This document shows positions 48,911-61,080 of a DNA stretch of 64,000 nt, one piece after another. Source of the stretch: Bugulina stolonifera (lineage: Eukaryota > Bryozoa > Gymnolaemata > Cheilostomatida > Bugulidae). Position numbers and translations under genes: made by a program. Position 1 is the stretch's first letter. Every line of letters starts with the position of its first letter. The stretch is from NCBI GenBank assembly GCA_935421135.1, contig OW285189.1, forward strand, positions 18,788,298 to 18,852,297, written 5' to 3'. Under the pieces are notes generated by a model. That model did not search any database, was not told the DNA's origin, and saw only the letters and a program-made list of their open reading frames with translations.

Positions 48911-49492
48911 ATGAAGGTCTCATTAATGTTGTTGGTGGTGCTGGTCACCCTACCGTCAAGTCTGGCTCGGAAACGAAAGACAGGTTACAGTCACGAATAT
49001 GTTGGAACGAGTTATGATGATGGTGGTTACAGTGGTGGTGGTCACGGTGACGGAGGCTACAGTGGCGGAGGTCACAATGGAGGAGGTTACAGTGGTGGTT
49101 TCGGTGCCAATCATGGCAATATCATACCAGCCAGTTTCTCCAGGAACCTGGGCAGTCAAGTTCACAATATTTTAGGAGGTAATTCATATGGAAGCAGTCA
49201 TGGAATCCCATATGGAGCTCAGCATGGTGGTCCATACAGCAATCTTGGTGGTGGTGGTGGTGTTGGCCAACATATTATTGGCAAGAGCCTTGCAAACTTG
49301 GGTGGTCAATCTGGATTGGGGAGCCATTTTGTGCCTGGAAATGAATACTCAAACATTGGTTATGGAAATGATCACGCATGGCCTTATAAAGACCAGTATT
49401 CTGGTGGTCACCAAGGAAGCGGCCATGGAAATTATGGAAGAAAAAACCATGGGCCAAGACGAGTTCATCGCTATAAATATAGCAAAAAATAG
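48911..49492 (+). CDS. Secreted Gly-rich protein, 193 aa
   Basis: The coding exon is 48899-49531, preceded by a non-coding exon ending at 48095 and probably followed by a 3' UTR intron (donor GTGAGA at 49532, acceptor before 49821). AATAAA is at 50134. Residues 1-19 are a signal peptide (MKVSLMLLVVLVTLPSSLA), followed at once by a basic RKRK patch. Residues 40-70 are GGYSGGG(H/Y) repeats; then come Gly/Ser/His/Asn-rich sequence, a GGGGG run, and a basic end (HRYKYSKK). There is no Cys. I start at 48911 because the upstream ATG at 48903 opens only a 3-codon frame. The exon plan is that of the miniprotein genes. A role in extracellular matrix, adhesion or defence is possible but not shown. Confidence 0.8.
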   Translation: MKVSLMLLVVLVTLPSSLARKRKTGYSHEYVGTSYDDGGYSGGGHGDGGYSGGGHNGGGYSGGFGANHGNIIPASFSRNLGSQVHNILGGNSYGSSHGIPYGAQHGGPYSNLGGGGGVGQHIIGKSLANLGGQSGLGSHFVPGNEYSNIGYGNDHAWPYKDQYSGGHQGSGHGNYGRKNHGPRRVHRYKYSKK

Positions 49493-50149
49493 TATGATGG
49501 TTAAGCAGAAGCAGCAAATGCAGCGTGAAAGGTGAGATAAAGATTATTATAATAATATGCTAGATTGTTACTTTGTCCAGAGATCATTTTTATAAAGAAT
49601 ACTGTGGAATTTATAAAAATAGTTACAAACTTGTCCCATACTTATAGGTTCCCACATTTTAGTGCCAGATTTGGATGAACTTTATGTTATTGGCTACAGA
49701 ATCAACCTATGACCCTCTGGGTATCAGCAGACTTATTGCAGCTGCATTTAAATTCCATTCATTTGTATACCTGCAATAAACATCATTTAAACTTTGAGCA
49801 ATACTGGTATTCTTTTGCAGGCAACCCAATTCAATGCACCAATGAGTGTTTGCTGACTGCAATGAAGTCTGAAGTTCACAGACAGCTGACTGCTACTACA
49901 TTTACAGAACTAGTTTTATAATTTCAGCTCATTTCATAATGTCTTGCAGTAATAGCTATTTTCTTCATCCCAATAATTATCTCTTTCTTATAATTATATT
50001 ACAATAATAATTGATAGTTTTACCTGTTTAATGTTTTCATGCATTGCAACTCAATGCTATGTAACTTTTTCATCAATTTTGAGCTGTTTACATGTAAATA
50101 AATATGTTGTTATATTACATATTATATATAAAGAATAAAATTTCTACAT

Positions 50150-51509
50150 AACTTGATTCTAGTTTCATGGTCATCATCACTTTAGCTAGCACAATGACTA
50201 CAAGCTACAATGTATACCAGTAGCTACATGTATGCTGTCATGTATAAGCACATAACACCTACAGCACATATCATTGAGTTATCCTCTCTTTAAATATGTA
50301 CCAAGATTCATATGAATATATTACTATTAGTACATGATAATCTGATACTAATTATAATAATGATATAATATTTATGTAACATACATGTACATTGTACGTG
50401 ATGTCAACAATACGCATGTATAAGATTTGCAAAGATTGTAGGAGATGTGCACGTGTACGAGTATAACTCTAGCTAAAAAGAATCCTGACCTCTCCCCCAC
50501 CCCCCCCCCCCCCCCCCCCCATATAGTCAATTTTTTCATTTATTTGTTTGCAAAAATTGTCGTAACAGCCCTGTTATCATGTCAGAGGAAAACCTTGTTA
50601 TCATTGTCAGAGAAAAACCGGATTGCTATTCTAGTATTTGGAAACAAATAGACAAACTGTGTATAGAACTGCTTTTGATCACTAAACTGCTTTTCTACAC
50701 TCACAAGTGGCATAGTCAGAGATATGTTTACCATACATGCCAAGTTCGACTGATGAAAATCAGGGAGATTCAGCATTTGGGTGGAGAGTGTTCATTTTGG
50801 GTGGAGTGGGGACTGGGGTACCAAAATTTGAGTTTAAAATCAGAGAGTCTCCAGCGGAATCAGGGGGACTTGGTAAGCCTGCTACGAAGTACAGTAACTA
50901 TAATACTTGACTAGAGTTGCTATACCCTGTTTAAAAAATGGCAGGGGGTAATGACTCCGGATAGTTTTAATTGACGCTTTAGTTTAGAGTTGGCTCCTCG
51001 CATCCAAAACGTCTATTAGCCGGTCAACTCTTTACTAAGATGTTTTTTACGATAAATGTGGGCGGATACCACCGGCACTCGTTAATGAATTTCTCAGTTA
51101 GTAAGGCAACTATACATGTATAAGGTCAAGGTTACATTTTATTCGCAGGAAAATAATTGATAAAAGTAGATTCATATGATATTCGTATTCATATTGGTAT
51201 CAATCATAGTGATCTTCTTTGCATACGATTTAGTTACATTTTTAATTTTTTGCTGCTGTTTTTTCTGCTATTAGTTCCACTTTATTTGCCTTGCTCTATT
51301 TTATTGCACACTTACTATCGCTCCAACTAAAAAAAAATAAAAAATGAAAATAATCATAAATGATAATGATAATGTCTAACAGCGGTAATGCTGAAACACC
51401 TGGCCAAAACCAAATGCACACTGTTAAATTAATGAGGCACTTCACTTACGCCGCCGGTGGTCAAGAGTGTCCTACCTCATCAGAGGTAAATCAGAGGTAA
51501 ACTTGTCAC
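50150..51509. other. Intergenic DNA with a long C-tract
   Basis: A C run of more than 20 bases ends at 50520. GTAACAGCCCTG at 50561 resembles a hAT-type end without a partner nearby. A 111-codon ORF at 50579-50914 has no support. Confidence 0.4.
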
Positions 51510-52461
51510 CAGAGTTGGATCCAAGTCGACTTGCAGGTCAACAAGTCAAATCATTTCTAAAATTTGGAGGCAAGTCAAGTCCAAGTCAACTCAGTGCTGC
51601 CTCAAATCAAGTCATTTCTAAAATTTTGAAGGCAAGTCAAGTCAGTGCTGCCTCAAGTCAAGTCACAAGTCAAGTTAAAGTCAAGTCGAAATGCAAGTCA
51701 AGTGGGAGCAAACTTCAAAAATTTTTGCCTTCTCCAAAACATCACTTTTTTCTTTTAGTAGACATTCCAATCCATGAAAAACCTATGCCAAAGTGTAGCA
51801 GGGCATGTTCATGTATGTTATGCAATTATGGTAAAGAACTAGTCTATATAGATGTAAGTAGTGTTATTGGCACAACGGTCGAGACTGGTCATATAGTATT
51901 ATATACTGTGTATTGTAATGGTGATAGCATATAAACAGCACATGGTACAGCACAGTGTTCACTGGCCAGTCCTGCAATTTAACTCTAGTAATTATTGCAC
52001 TGTACATTGTATTCACTACTTACACCACACTTACACTGCTTACACTGTGTGTACATGTGACTATGCATTGTGTAGTCTCACGTACACACAGCCTTGATGT
52101 TGCCTGAGTTGTGTATTCTCATAGCTAACCTTGATATACTCTGAGTGCTGTTAGTAGCGCTGATCTAGTAAAAATGATAAATAGGTAGGCAATTAAGACC
52201 CTTTTTCCACATGTTGGCTAAGCACTGTACAAAATTTTTATATGCCAGATTGACTTGGCAGAACCCAAGTCAAAGTCACAAGTCATTCATGTGTCCAAGT
52301 CAAGTTGCATTGATGTCAAAGTCAAGTCAAAATCACAAGTCATTCATGTGTCCAAGTCAAGTCGTCACATTGATGTCAAAGTCAAGTCAGTAAGTTGGCA
52401 AGTCCAAATCAAGTCGACTTGTGACTTGACTTGTCAAATCTATGACTTGGACCCATTTCTG
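51510..52461. mobile_element. hAT-type element with AAGTC subterminal repeats
   Basis: The left end CAGAGTTGGATCCAAGTCGA and right end GACTTGGACCCATTTCTG are imperfect inverted repeats. CTTGTCAC lies on both sides (51502-51509 and 52462-52469), a perfect 8-bp duplication as expected for hAT. Both ends carry dozens of AAGTC pentamers in mixed spacing, typical of transposase-binding subterminal repeats. It is 952 bp and has no transposase, so it is non-autonomous. Confidence 0.85.
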
Positions 52462-52469
52462 CTTGTCAC

Positions 52470-53111
52470 ACAGTGTAGTTGGGGTACGCACCACCATGAC
52501 CATCATTCATTGAACAAGCATGGTAAAATTTTGATTAAAATTTTTACTTAAAATATAATTTACTTTAATTGGATTCCATTGTTTTCTAATTTTTTTTTTT
52601 AGTAAAGTTGGAGTATACACGATGTGCCTATTGAAATATTCTATTGTCCTTAATACTATAGTTGGAATAAAACTTCGTTTTAGATTTATTTGTCAAATTG
52701 AAACTCAATTATTATTATAAATAGTATATTCAATGTATATATAATTAATGGTATTTTTGTTACTTTCATCTTTCTGCCACGTTTTTAATTTTGAGGTGAC
52801 CATCAAATTTTGCGTCTTAATCTTGGGAAGTCTCATTCTTGTTATTGTTGGTCTGTTAAATCTTTCTTGGATAGTAAACTAATGAATGAAGCCAATGAAT
52901 CTGTGGCGGGCCATTAAGGCCCCACGTTAGCCGCTCAGGATTGTAACTAACAAATCGTAATTGCTATGAATCAAAAACCCAAGTAATAGGCCTATCTCAA
53001 AGAGATGTAGGCCTTGTTATGTTTGATCTTTTGGTTTAGGCCTGTTCTTACTCATGTTGCTTCTAATAATCTAATGCAATTTAGTTTTATTCCCACTCAT
53101 TATTTTTTCAG
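52470..53111. other. Upstream region of the ARL-like gene
   Basis: No coding exon seen. The TTTTTTCAG just before 53112 is a good acceptor, so a 5' UTR exon may lie within this stretch, but I could not place it. Confidence 0.4.
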
Positions 53112-53113
53112 CC

Positions 53114-55293
53114 ATGTTGGAGTTTAGCGGGAGAAATTTAGTCTTGTCATTGACTGTTGGTGGAGCAGTAGCTGGCACTATGTATTTACTATATAGATGG
53201 AGAAAGCAAGTGAAAGACATTGATGAAGGTTTCTCAGATGAGGTAAGGTTAACATTTACCTTTATTGTACTGTGTAGTAGTCCCACTAGGCTGACAAATA
53301 GTCTTGTTGCAGAAATAAGCTCTTAACAGCTGAATGAGAGTCAACATGAACTTGTTTATTTGCTGGTTGCAGAGGGATCCAGGCAATCCGATGCCCAAGA
53401 GGGTGCTTGTCTTGGGGCTAGATGGTGCAGGTAAATCATGCCTACTGTCTGCTCTATCTAGCAAAACTGGATTCACTGGGAAAACAGAACCAACAGAAGG
53501 CTTCAGCATTGTCAACATAACTAATGGAATCGGCAAACGCCTAGATATCTGGGAAAGTAGGTGGAGACTAGACTAAGAAATTTTTAAAAAGTTCTTGTGA
53601 TGTCATCATATTCTCTATTTGCATATCAGCTACATATGGCATAAACCACTCTATATGCTTATAGCCTATTATAGTCTAATATGCAAAGTGCATGGTTTCA
53701 CTGACCCATTAGCTGCAGTCATTCATACTCTACATCTTTTTCATCTCTGAAAATGCTATTTAAGGAACACAATGTCTAGATTTACACCAGAATTTTAGAT
53801 AGCAAGGTTGAATCTAACAATATCTAGGGATTTAGTACAGATGTAGGCATCTCTGTAAAGTTAGAATACAACTTCTGTGTTATGGAAACTTGATTGCCAG
53901 TAGAGAAATATGTGGTCCTGTATAGTCAATATCTTTAGTATTATTCAATTTTTATTAGTTATTAATTTGTATTAATGAAATGAAACTGCGGCCAATTCAA
54001 ATGGAAACATGCTTTTATATAAATCATTATAGCAAGGCCTAAAAATTGGCCTATTAATTCCACCCCTTACATCAGAGATCAAAAGCTCAGTTACTGTTTC
54101 CTATGGCTAGTTAGTGTTTTCACTGATGATTATGTGTATATTCATTCTAAACTGGACGCATTTCTTACTGGATATTGTGTAGCATGCATTGTTATTCCAA
54201 AAGAACAAATAGACTTGCACAGTTATTATTTTGAACAAGTATGCATAGGTGTCTGCTGATTCTAAAAATATTGCTATTTAATCCTCTCTAAACAACCAGT
54301 GATTGATGTGACCGTAATGTTCTAATTACAAAATATTCTATTTGAACGTTTCACTTTCCAAGATTTTCATGGAGTGTCCAGTTTTAAATGGACATAGCCA
54401 TAATATAGATATATTTTTCACAAACTAGATACCAATTTAGTATTTATACTGCTGCATAGCATCATCATTTACAGTTGTTTGATAGCCCCTGTACTTCCTG
54501 TTTAGTTGGGGGAGCAGAGAAGGTGAGGAGGTACTGGCCGAACTTTATACAAGACACAGACATCCTTGTCTATGTCATAGATGCATCTGATAGAAAACGA
54601 TTCCCAGAATGCTACACAGAAATGCATAAGTTGTTAGGCGACCAGCGCCTAGATGAAAGACCATTCCTTGTTGTTTCTAATAAAAAGGTTGGTGACAGCT
54701 GCTGTTCACTATTAACTTTGTCCTCAGTATTGTAGTCCTGGCTTCCTCGAATGGATACAGTGTGAACCAATGTAGTAATTGCTTACAGGAAAAAACACAG
54801 CAGTAAGAGTCAGTTGATTGGTTATTCCAGTTATTCCATAGGTCAATCAATTAACCAGTCTGTTATTTATTCAGTCAGTCATATAGTCTTAACTTTTTGA
54901 GTCAGTGACTGTGCTTCACAAGTGCTGTACATGTACATTATAACCATGTGTTATATCACTACTTAAATATAGCTAATAGCTATTATAGCCTATACTGCAA
55001 GTTTACCGTACATGTGTGCCAACAAACCAAAATAAGGCACTTATAAGAACACCAGGAGTTATCTATCACCTCTGCCATGTATTCAATTTCTAAACCCTCC
55101 ATAACTGTCACAATGTCTTTCTTCTAATTGTTTTTAGGACAAAGCCACTGCTGCTAGCATTGCTGAGATAAAGGAAGCTTTAGGATTGGAAGACATAAAG
55201 CATCACAGAGTTCAGATAGTGGAGATATCTCTCAGTCCTCAGCTCCTGGAAGGAGTGGATCAGGTCAAGGAAATACTGCTGAACACTATATAA
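53114..55293 (+). CDS. ARL9/ARL10-like small GTPase
   Basis: Four coding exons (53114-53242, 53373-53556, 54506-54687, 55138-55293) join in frame to 216 aa. Residues 8-29 form a hydrophobic N-terminal anchor (VLSLTVGGAVAGTMYLLY), then a basic stretch. The G domain has P-loop GLDGAGKS (58-65), switch I EPTEGFS, switch II WEIGGAE, then DILVYVIDASD, and SNKKD, the last split by intron 3. An ARF-type fold with an N-terminal membrane segment and EIGG in place of DVGGQ points to ARL9/ARL10, whose cellular role is poorly known. The usual switch II Gln is Ala here, so intrinsic GTP hydrolysis may be weak (inference). A possible polyadenylation signal is at 56380. Confidence 0.85.
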
Positions 55294-57995
55294 AGTAGTC
55301 ACATACATATATCATAGCATGATGTGGTCTAATGTATGTATAGATATACTAACATTATAATGACTTACTAACAATTTCACAGACCTCATCATAGTAGGGC
55401 AATGGGATATTGTAGAATATCCCTTCATGTTTCTGCTGTTTTATAATCAACAGTATTTTTTGTGATGAAGATGCCTCTCTCCACATGCCAAAGACTGCTA
55501 ATTCTCAACATTCTGTTTCTAATTGTTGTTTATTGTACGTGTAGTAAGTATTAAATAGGAGTTGGGTAGCACATGATGAGCATAGCCGTCTAGAAACAGT
55601 AGTACTATTGGCCACTCCATAAACATTCACATCTGGTTGGCCATTTGTTTACCTCCAGTATTATTGTCATATTACTACTACAGTGAGGTTCACAGGCTAG
55701 GCCTACATATTTTTATGCTAGAGTAAGTTTTTGAGCATAATTAACTATCCTGGTGCCTGTAAACTGCTATGTCCACTTTCATACATGCCAAAAACTCAGC
55801 ATTTTATATATAATATTTGTTTCTATCAAGTTGGAAATTTTCTTGATCTTCATGTGTATACATATGCCTTTACTCCCTAATACTGTTCTTGCTCTTAGAG
55901 TTTGCTGCCTTGAGTACCTCAGTTGGATTTAGATGATTTCTGATCACAATAAGATAATATAAATCACATACTGGCTGTGTTATATCTACAGTGTTAAGTA
56001 GCAGGTTGCCTGATTTAGCTATACTTAGCCCAGTAAAGTGTACCACAGCCTAAGAGTAGTTGTGCACTCATGTTTCCTTATTGTATTGTTTTCTAGTCTA
56101 TTGGTTTTTCTGCCGCATTGTTATATTATTACGAATTTTGATCTAAATGTAACCTGTGTTCATCTTTTCATATTGTATTATACTCATTGTGATATTTAGT
56201 GTACATGTAATTTGTAAGACAACCCAGATTTACGTGTTGTATGCTACTATTATATTGTTGATGCTCAATGTACTGTAGGCTTACAAATATTTTTGCCTAC
56301 CACACAAGGAGGTTCTCATATATATTGTTTGCTACTAATATTTTCTCTTTCATTCTATTTAATGGTATGTCTTATTCTGAATAAAGCACTTCATAAAAAA
56401 GCACCAATCACTTTGTGTAGGAAATAAGAGAGAACGGGTGACTCTCAACAACTAGAAACCGTTCTTATTTCTAGTCTACTCAACTTTGCAGGTACTGAAT
56501 CTACAGGACTGTACATGGGTTATATGTTGAGGATCTTTCTTCCCTAGACATGTCTGGTGGGCAGATGGATGGAACCCTTCATCATATTTTTCTTATAGTC
56601 TATTACTAGCTTCTAGCAAAGCCTGGCTGTACGCTGGCAACCTGATGAAAGCCACAAGAGTGCATTACACTTTATTGAACCTATAAGTACACGTATGTAT
56701 CTGTTACAAAATACCTTAGCAAAGTCTCTTAGCAAATGGCCCACTGGTTGGTCTCTACTAGTGGTTGATACCAAAGAGCTCTAGAGATTGAAAGTTGTCT
56801 TATCTCTGAATCCTACTACACTATTGGAACAAGTTAGAGAGAGCTTATCATATGTAATAATACCACTGCTGAGTTTATTGTGACTTTGCCTATAGTTAAG
56901 TTGTGATTTAACTACTTAAGTGCAAGTAGACACATGCTGGTGTATTGTATACCACCTCTTAATACCTCTGCCAACATTAATAATAATATATTTCCATGAA
57001 TAATACCTGCACATACATACCATAGTTTATTATTATAGTGTTTCATTTGACAAATTTATTAGTTCAGTAGAGTAATAAGTTTCTAATATACAAGTAGATG
57101 TACCTTGAGGTAGGTTTATATGGTTTGTAATTATTCTGCAGTATAAAATAAGAAGCAACATGCTGGTTAACTATTAGTTTGTGCTGTGTACTGTACAATA
57201 TAGTTTCTTCATTGGAATTGTGTTGAACTAATTGCCACCTCAGACTTTAGTAAAGGTTGCCAATTTTTAATTTAATAAAGTCGGTGAGCATGAAAAATTA
57301 CAGACAAACAGAAGCAGCATTGTAACTGCAAGCATAGTTATGTGTTGCAAGGAATTGTGTTGCTATTGTAGTTTTGTTTAGATCACTAAACATGCACTTA
57401 ATTGTGCTGCCCAATTACGTTCTAAATTTAACTTGTTATTAAGAATCACTACTGCACAAAGACTACAATGCTGTGTTCATACTTACCTTGTGTTACATAA
57501 TTCAGTCAAATTATCATTTCACTCATATATTAGTTACCCCAAGAACATACAGCTTATGTCTAACAGTAAGTACATTATATTATATAGACTAACTTTACTG
57601 CATACTATTTCAGTATGTAAATGTATATTTTTGAAAAGGTGTTGTTTACCAACAACATTTCACAGTAATATGAGAGAAGAACACTGTACATATCATTCTC
57701 AATAGTGCAATATGAAATCCTTACTGAAACAAGATGAATGGTTTTCCTATTGTAAATAGAGACCAATTATTCTGCTAAGATTTCAGATGCTCCTACAAAA
57801 TCAAATCCTTACACCTACTCAGAGCATGTCTGCTCTAACTCTCAGAATGTTTTGTTGTTTTGTTCTCGACACTTCTGCTGATAACCAGGTATTTGTCACG
57901 AAGAAAGTTGATTCGATCAGCTGGAAGACTGGTTGAGTTATATTGGAGATCTATTGGTATACTCCCATATAAGGTCATTAGTATAAAATCAAGGC
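55294..57995. other. 3' UTR of the GTPase gene and spacer
   Basis: AATAAA at 56380-56385 could end a 1.1-kb 3' UTR. Past it, no exon is supported up to the start codon of the next gene. A minus-strand 78-codon ORF at 57835-58071 overlaps that gene's first exon and is rejected. Confidence 0.4.
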
Positions 57996-60243
57996 ATGGC
58001 AGCAACTGAGACCTTGCGTCCAGCGTGTTCACTAAAAGGTCAACGGTTGTACAGCAGTCGACCATCATCAACCATGTATGTCAGTTCAAAGTTATTTTTA
58101 CAACTACAGTAAATGTAAATGTATCATTGTTACATGTAGTTACCTCAAACAGAGATACTCTCTGAAACAGCATAGCTATTCACTATGTGTACATTTGAGG
58201 TTTCAGAACCGTTAACTATTGTGAATGAGAGGTTTTTATAATCATTATATAATGGTTCATGGTTAGCCGATGTTCCACTTGAATACTTCACTTCCCTTGT
58301 AGGTCGGAATCATTAAGCTCGACAAGTCGTCGTCAGCAAGCCTTAGATAGATTGAACATATACTCCAAATATGCACCTGAAGATACTGGAATGAAAGAGA
58401 AGACGAATGAAAAGAGAGAAGAAGAAACAGAATCAACACCACCTCCTACACCAAAACCTGGTTTGATAGCAGCATTGTGTTTATCCACTACATATACTAC
58501 ATGTCATTATCTCTACATTGCACTGCAGTTGTAGTAGTATGTACACTGTACATGTATAAGTTGATAGTCAGCTACTGCAGTAATGTTGTATGGTACTACA
58601 CTTTCGCTTATTTTCCAAGTATAATGGTCCCCTTATACAACATTTTTGTTTTTCAGCTTGGTCACAGTTTTCCGAACATGTCAAGGTTGTCTCCAGGTCA
58701 GACTTATTCCTCGGTGAAACAAAAGAATCGTATAAATCAATGTGTAGTGACGACCATCAGAAGACCTTGTCAGGTGAGGTCAGGTGCTCCTAGTCATCCT
58801 CTCTATTGATCTACTGTATGACTAAGCTGGGTATGCACGATGCAGAAAGGCATCCTCATGCTCTCTATTTTCTCTGCTCTGTTCAATACATATGTTGCAT
58901 GCACATGTACACTATTACATCCTGGTGAATATATCATAATATTGACACAATCGTCAAGTAATGCACAGCATTGAAGCTAAAAGGATCAGTTGTAAAGCAT
59001 CAAAGATCGCTAAAGGTGCTAATAAACCAATGCATTGATGTTCATCTACCAGGGTAGAGTAACTCCACAAATCAGTGTTCTACCACATATACATATACAT
59101 GGGGTTGTGGTTATTTCTGTTTGTCCTGTTATGCAGACCATTATAGACAGTATGTACCTGAACGACAGTATCACACATTATTACAAAGCAATGGCATTGT
59201 TATATGCTATACACATTGTAGTTCCTGGTATTACCTACAATCATTTATCTGTTTACCCTGCAGTAATAAGACAGATGAATGTTAGAAAACAGTTCAGAAC
59301 AATGAAACTGCGAGTCAGAGCCGTAGATAGACTGAAAGCAGAAGAGAAGGAGTTATCTGATAGCGCGACATCAGCAGATGAGACTGAAGAGGAGAGTGAG
59401 GTTGGTATGGACACAAATACCAATGCATAATGGCTGATTCACAGTCACTATATTCGCCAGAATTAGCAGTTATAAATAAGCTAGCTATTTACTGTTCTTA
59501 TTAGGAGTGAGAGTAGACAACTCTAGATTATAAATTTAGAACGGATGATTTATTCTTGTGCAAATACATGCATCACTTTCAGCTTACATTTTTGCGTTGA
59601 ATCGGTGAGGTCCAAGTAGAACTTTACACATTTTTATCCCATTGAAACGTCAGTATGTGAAATTTGTAAGGATGAAGAGGAGATAGCGGAGCGGGAAAAG
59701 AAGAGAGCACAGGCTAGGAAGCACTGGGAGGTGATAAAACGATATGTCTATGACAGAACTAAGAAACGGAGGAAGAAGATTGGTGGGTTTCACAAAGATA
59801 AGGCATTCAACAAGATAAAAGCACAGGCTAAGGCAAAAGTGAATCCAGCACAGACTCGTAGGGAGATATTTGAAAGGTTTGTAAACTTACTGCCAGTGCA
59901 GACAAACTGTGATAATATTACCAACCTTAGTCTTCTACGTCACAGGATGTGTGGCAGTACTCTTCATAGACATTCATAAGTAGCTCCTCTTTACAGATAT
60001 GGAATAGTTCCAAGACCTGGTAAACTATACCCTGAGGACACCATGAAGCCAACCTTTTCTGACAAGACACACGAAATCATAGCAAAGTTTGAACAGATTC
60101 AAGTAATCAGCATCCACGCCAAGCATAGACCCAGCACTAGTGGATTTTATCTGCCTAAACGAACTAAAAGCAATAGCAATGGAAGAATTAGACCGAGAAC
60201 TACAGCATTTGGTGGTAGTATCATGAGAGATAGGTTTAGGTGA
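57996..60243 (+). CDS. Unrecognised charged 321-aa protein
   Basis: Six exons (57996-58075, 58303-58460, 58657-58773, 59264-59404, 59654-59876, 59997-60243) join in frame with GT..AG borders and correct phases. The start ATGGC has a good context. No signal peptide or membrane segment. Residues 20-80 are Ser/Glu/Lys-rich and end in TPPPTPKP. The middle is rich in Lys/Arg and Glu, with an acidic DETEEESE patch at about 159-166 and VCEICKDEEEIAEREKK after it. Then come a strongly basic TKKRRKKIGGFHKDKAF and a C-terminal block with YGIVPRPGKLYPEDTMKPTF and STSGFYLPKR. I do not recognise the family. Its exon-intron quality says it is a real gene. AATAAA is at 60500. Confidence 0.75.
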
Positions 60244-61080
60244 CCACCTTTACCAGAGATTGAATATCTGTGGCGATTTATATTGCACAGAAGATTATTA
60301 ACTTTAAACCGGTGCAAGATTTACTGCTACAGCCTATAGACTGGCAGCAGGTACATGTGCATGTATAATATTGTGTGCACTTTGATATCAGGTAGATGTC
60401 TTACTTCAACCTGGATGGGCTACAATATAATGCAAGGTTCTACCAAAGATACCATTTGACAACGATATTCATTCCAAGATTAACAGCTCTACTATAAAGA
60501 ATAAAAGAATTTACAATGTGCTGTCACTATGATATATAACGTAATGAGAGTTGTTCTACCTTTACTACTGTTTACTTCCAGATATACACTAGATGGTAAA
60601 CACTGTTTCAATGTATACTGGCTACTGGGACGTCAGATGTTTAGCTATTTCTAGTTGACACTTATTAGTTTTCCACTGAATTTCAATCACAATTAATGTA
60701 TTTCCGACTACCTCCATGTATACACTGTAGCACACTGACAAACCGTTACTAATTGCAAAGTACACAACTTTATTAATTGATAATAAAAATGTGTTTACCT
60801 ATGCTTACATTTTCAAATTTAATAATTGAGTTTTCATTATTTGATTATCTATAAAATGGGAATATATCACAGGAATTTACAATAACTCTTGTAACATCCA
60901 TTACCTATGAATTATCCACAAACTACAATATCCTATAGATGATTAATTGAAACCCCCTCTGGAGTTTAAATCATATCAAAAAAATTTCATTTTGCCTATG
61001 GAATCATTCAGCAGTATAACCAATGTAAGTGTTTCTATCAGTTATACAGCGTCCACACTTGTATCCTTTCTTTGATCATA
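60244..61080. other. 3' UTRs of two convergent genes
   Basis: AATAAA for the plus-strand gene lies at 60500, and TTTATT (AATAAA on minus) for TECR at 60769-60774. The two transcripts end about 250 bp apart. No other feature seen. Confidence 0.5.

Noticed and set aside
42225..50572. CAGGGCTGTAAC at 42225 and GTAACAGCCCTG at 50561 as ends of one element
   Set aside because: They are 8.3 kb apart with genes E and the 193-aa protein between them; more likely two separate remnants of one family.
51467..51934. 155-codon Ser/Lys/Gln-rich ORF
   Set aside because: It starts upstream of the hAT-type element and runs through its AAGTC repeats, so it is an artefact.
57835..58071. 78-codon minus-strand ORF
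   Set aside because: Overlaps exon 1 of the 321-aa plus-strand gene, which has full splice and phase support.
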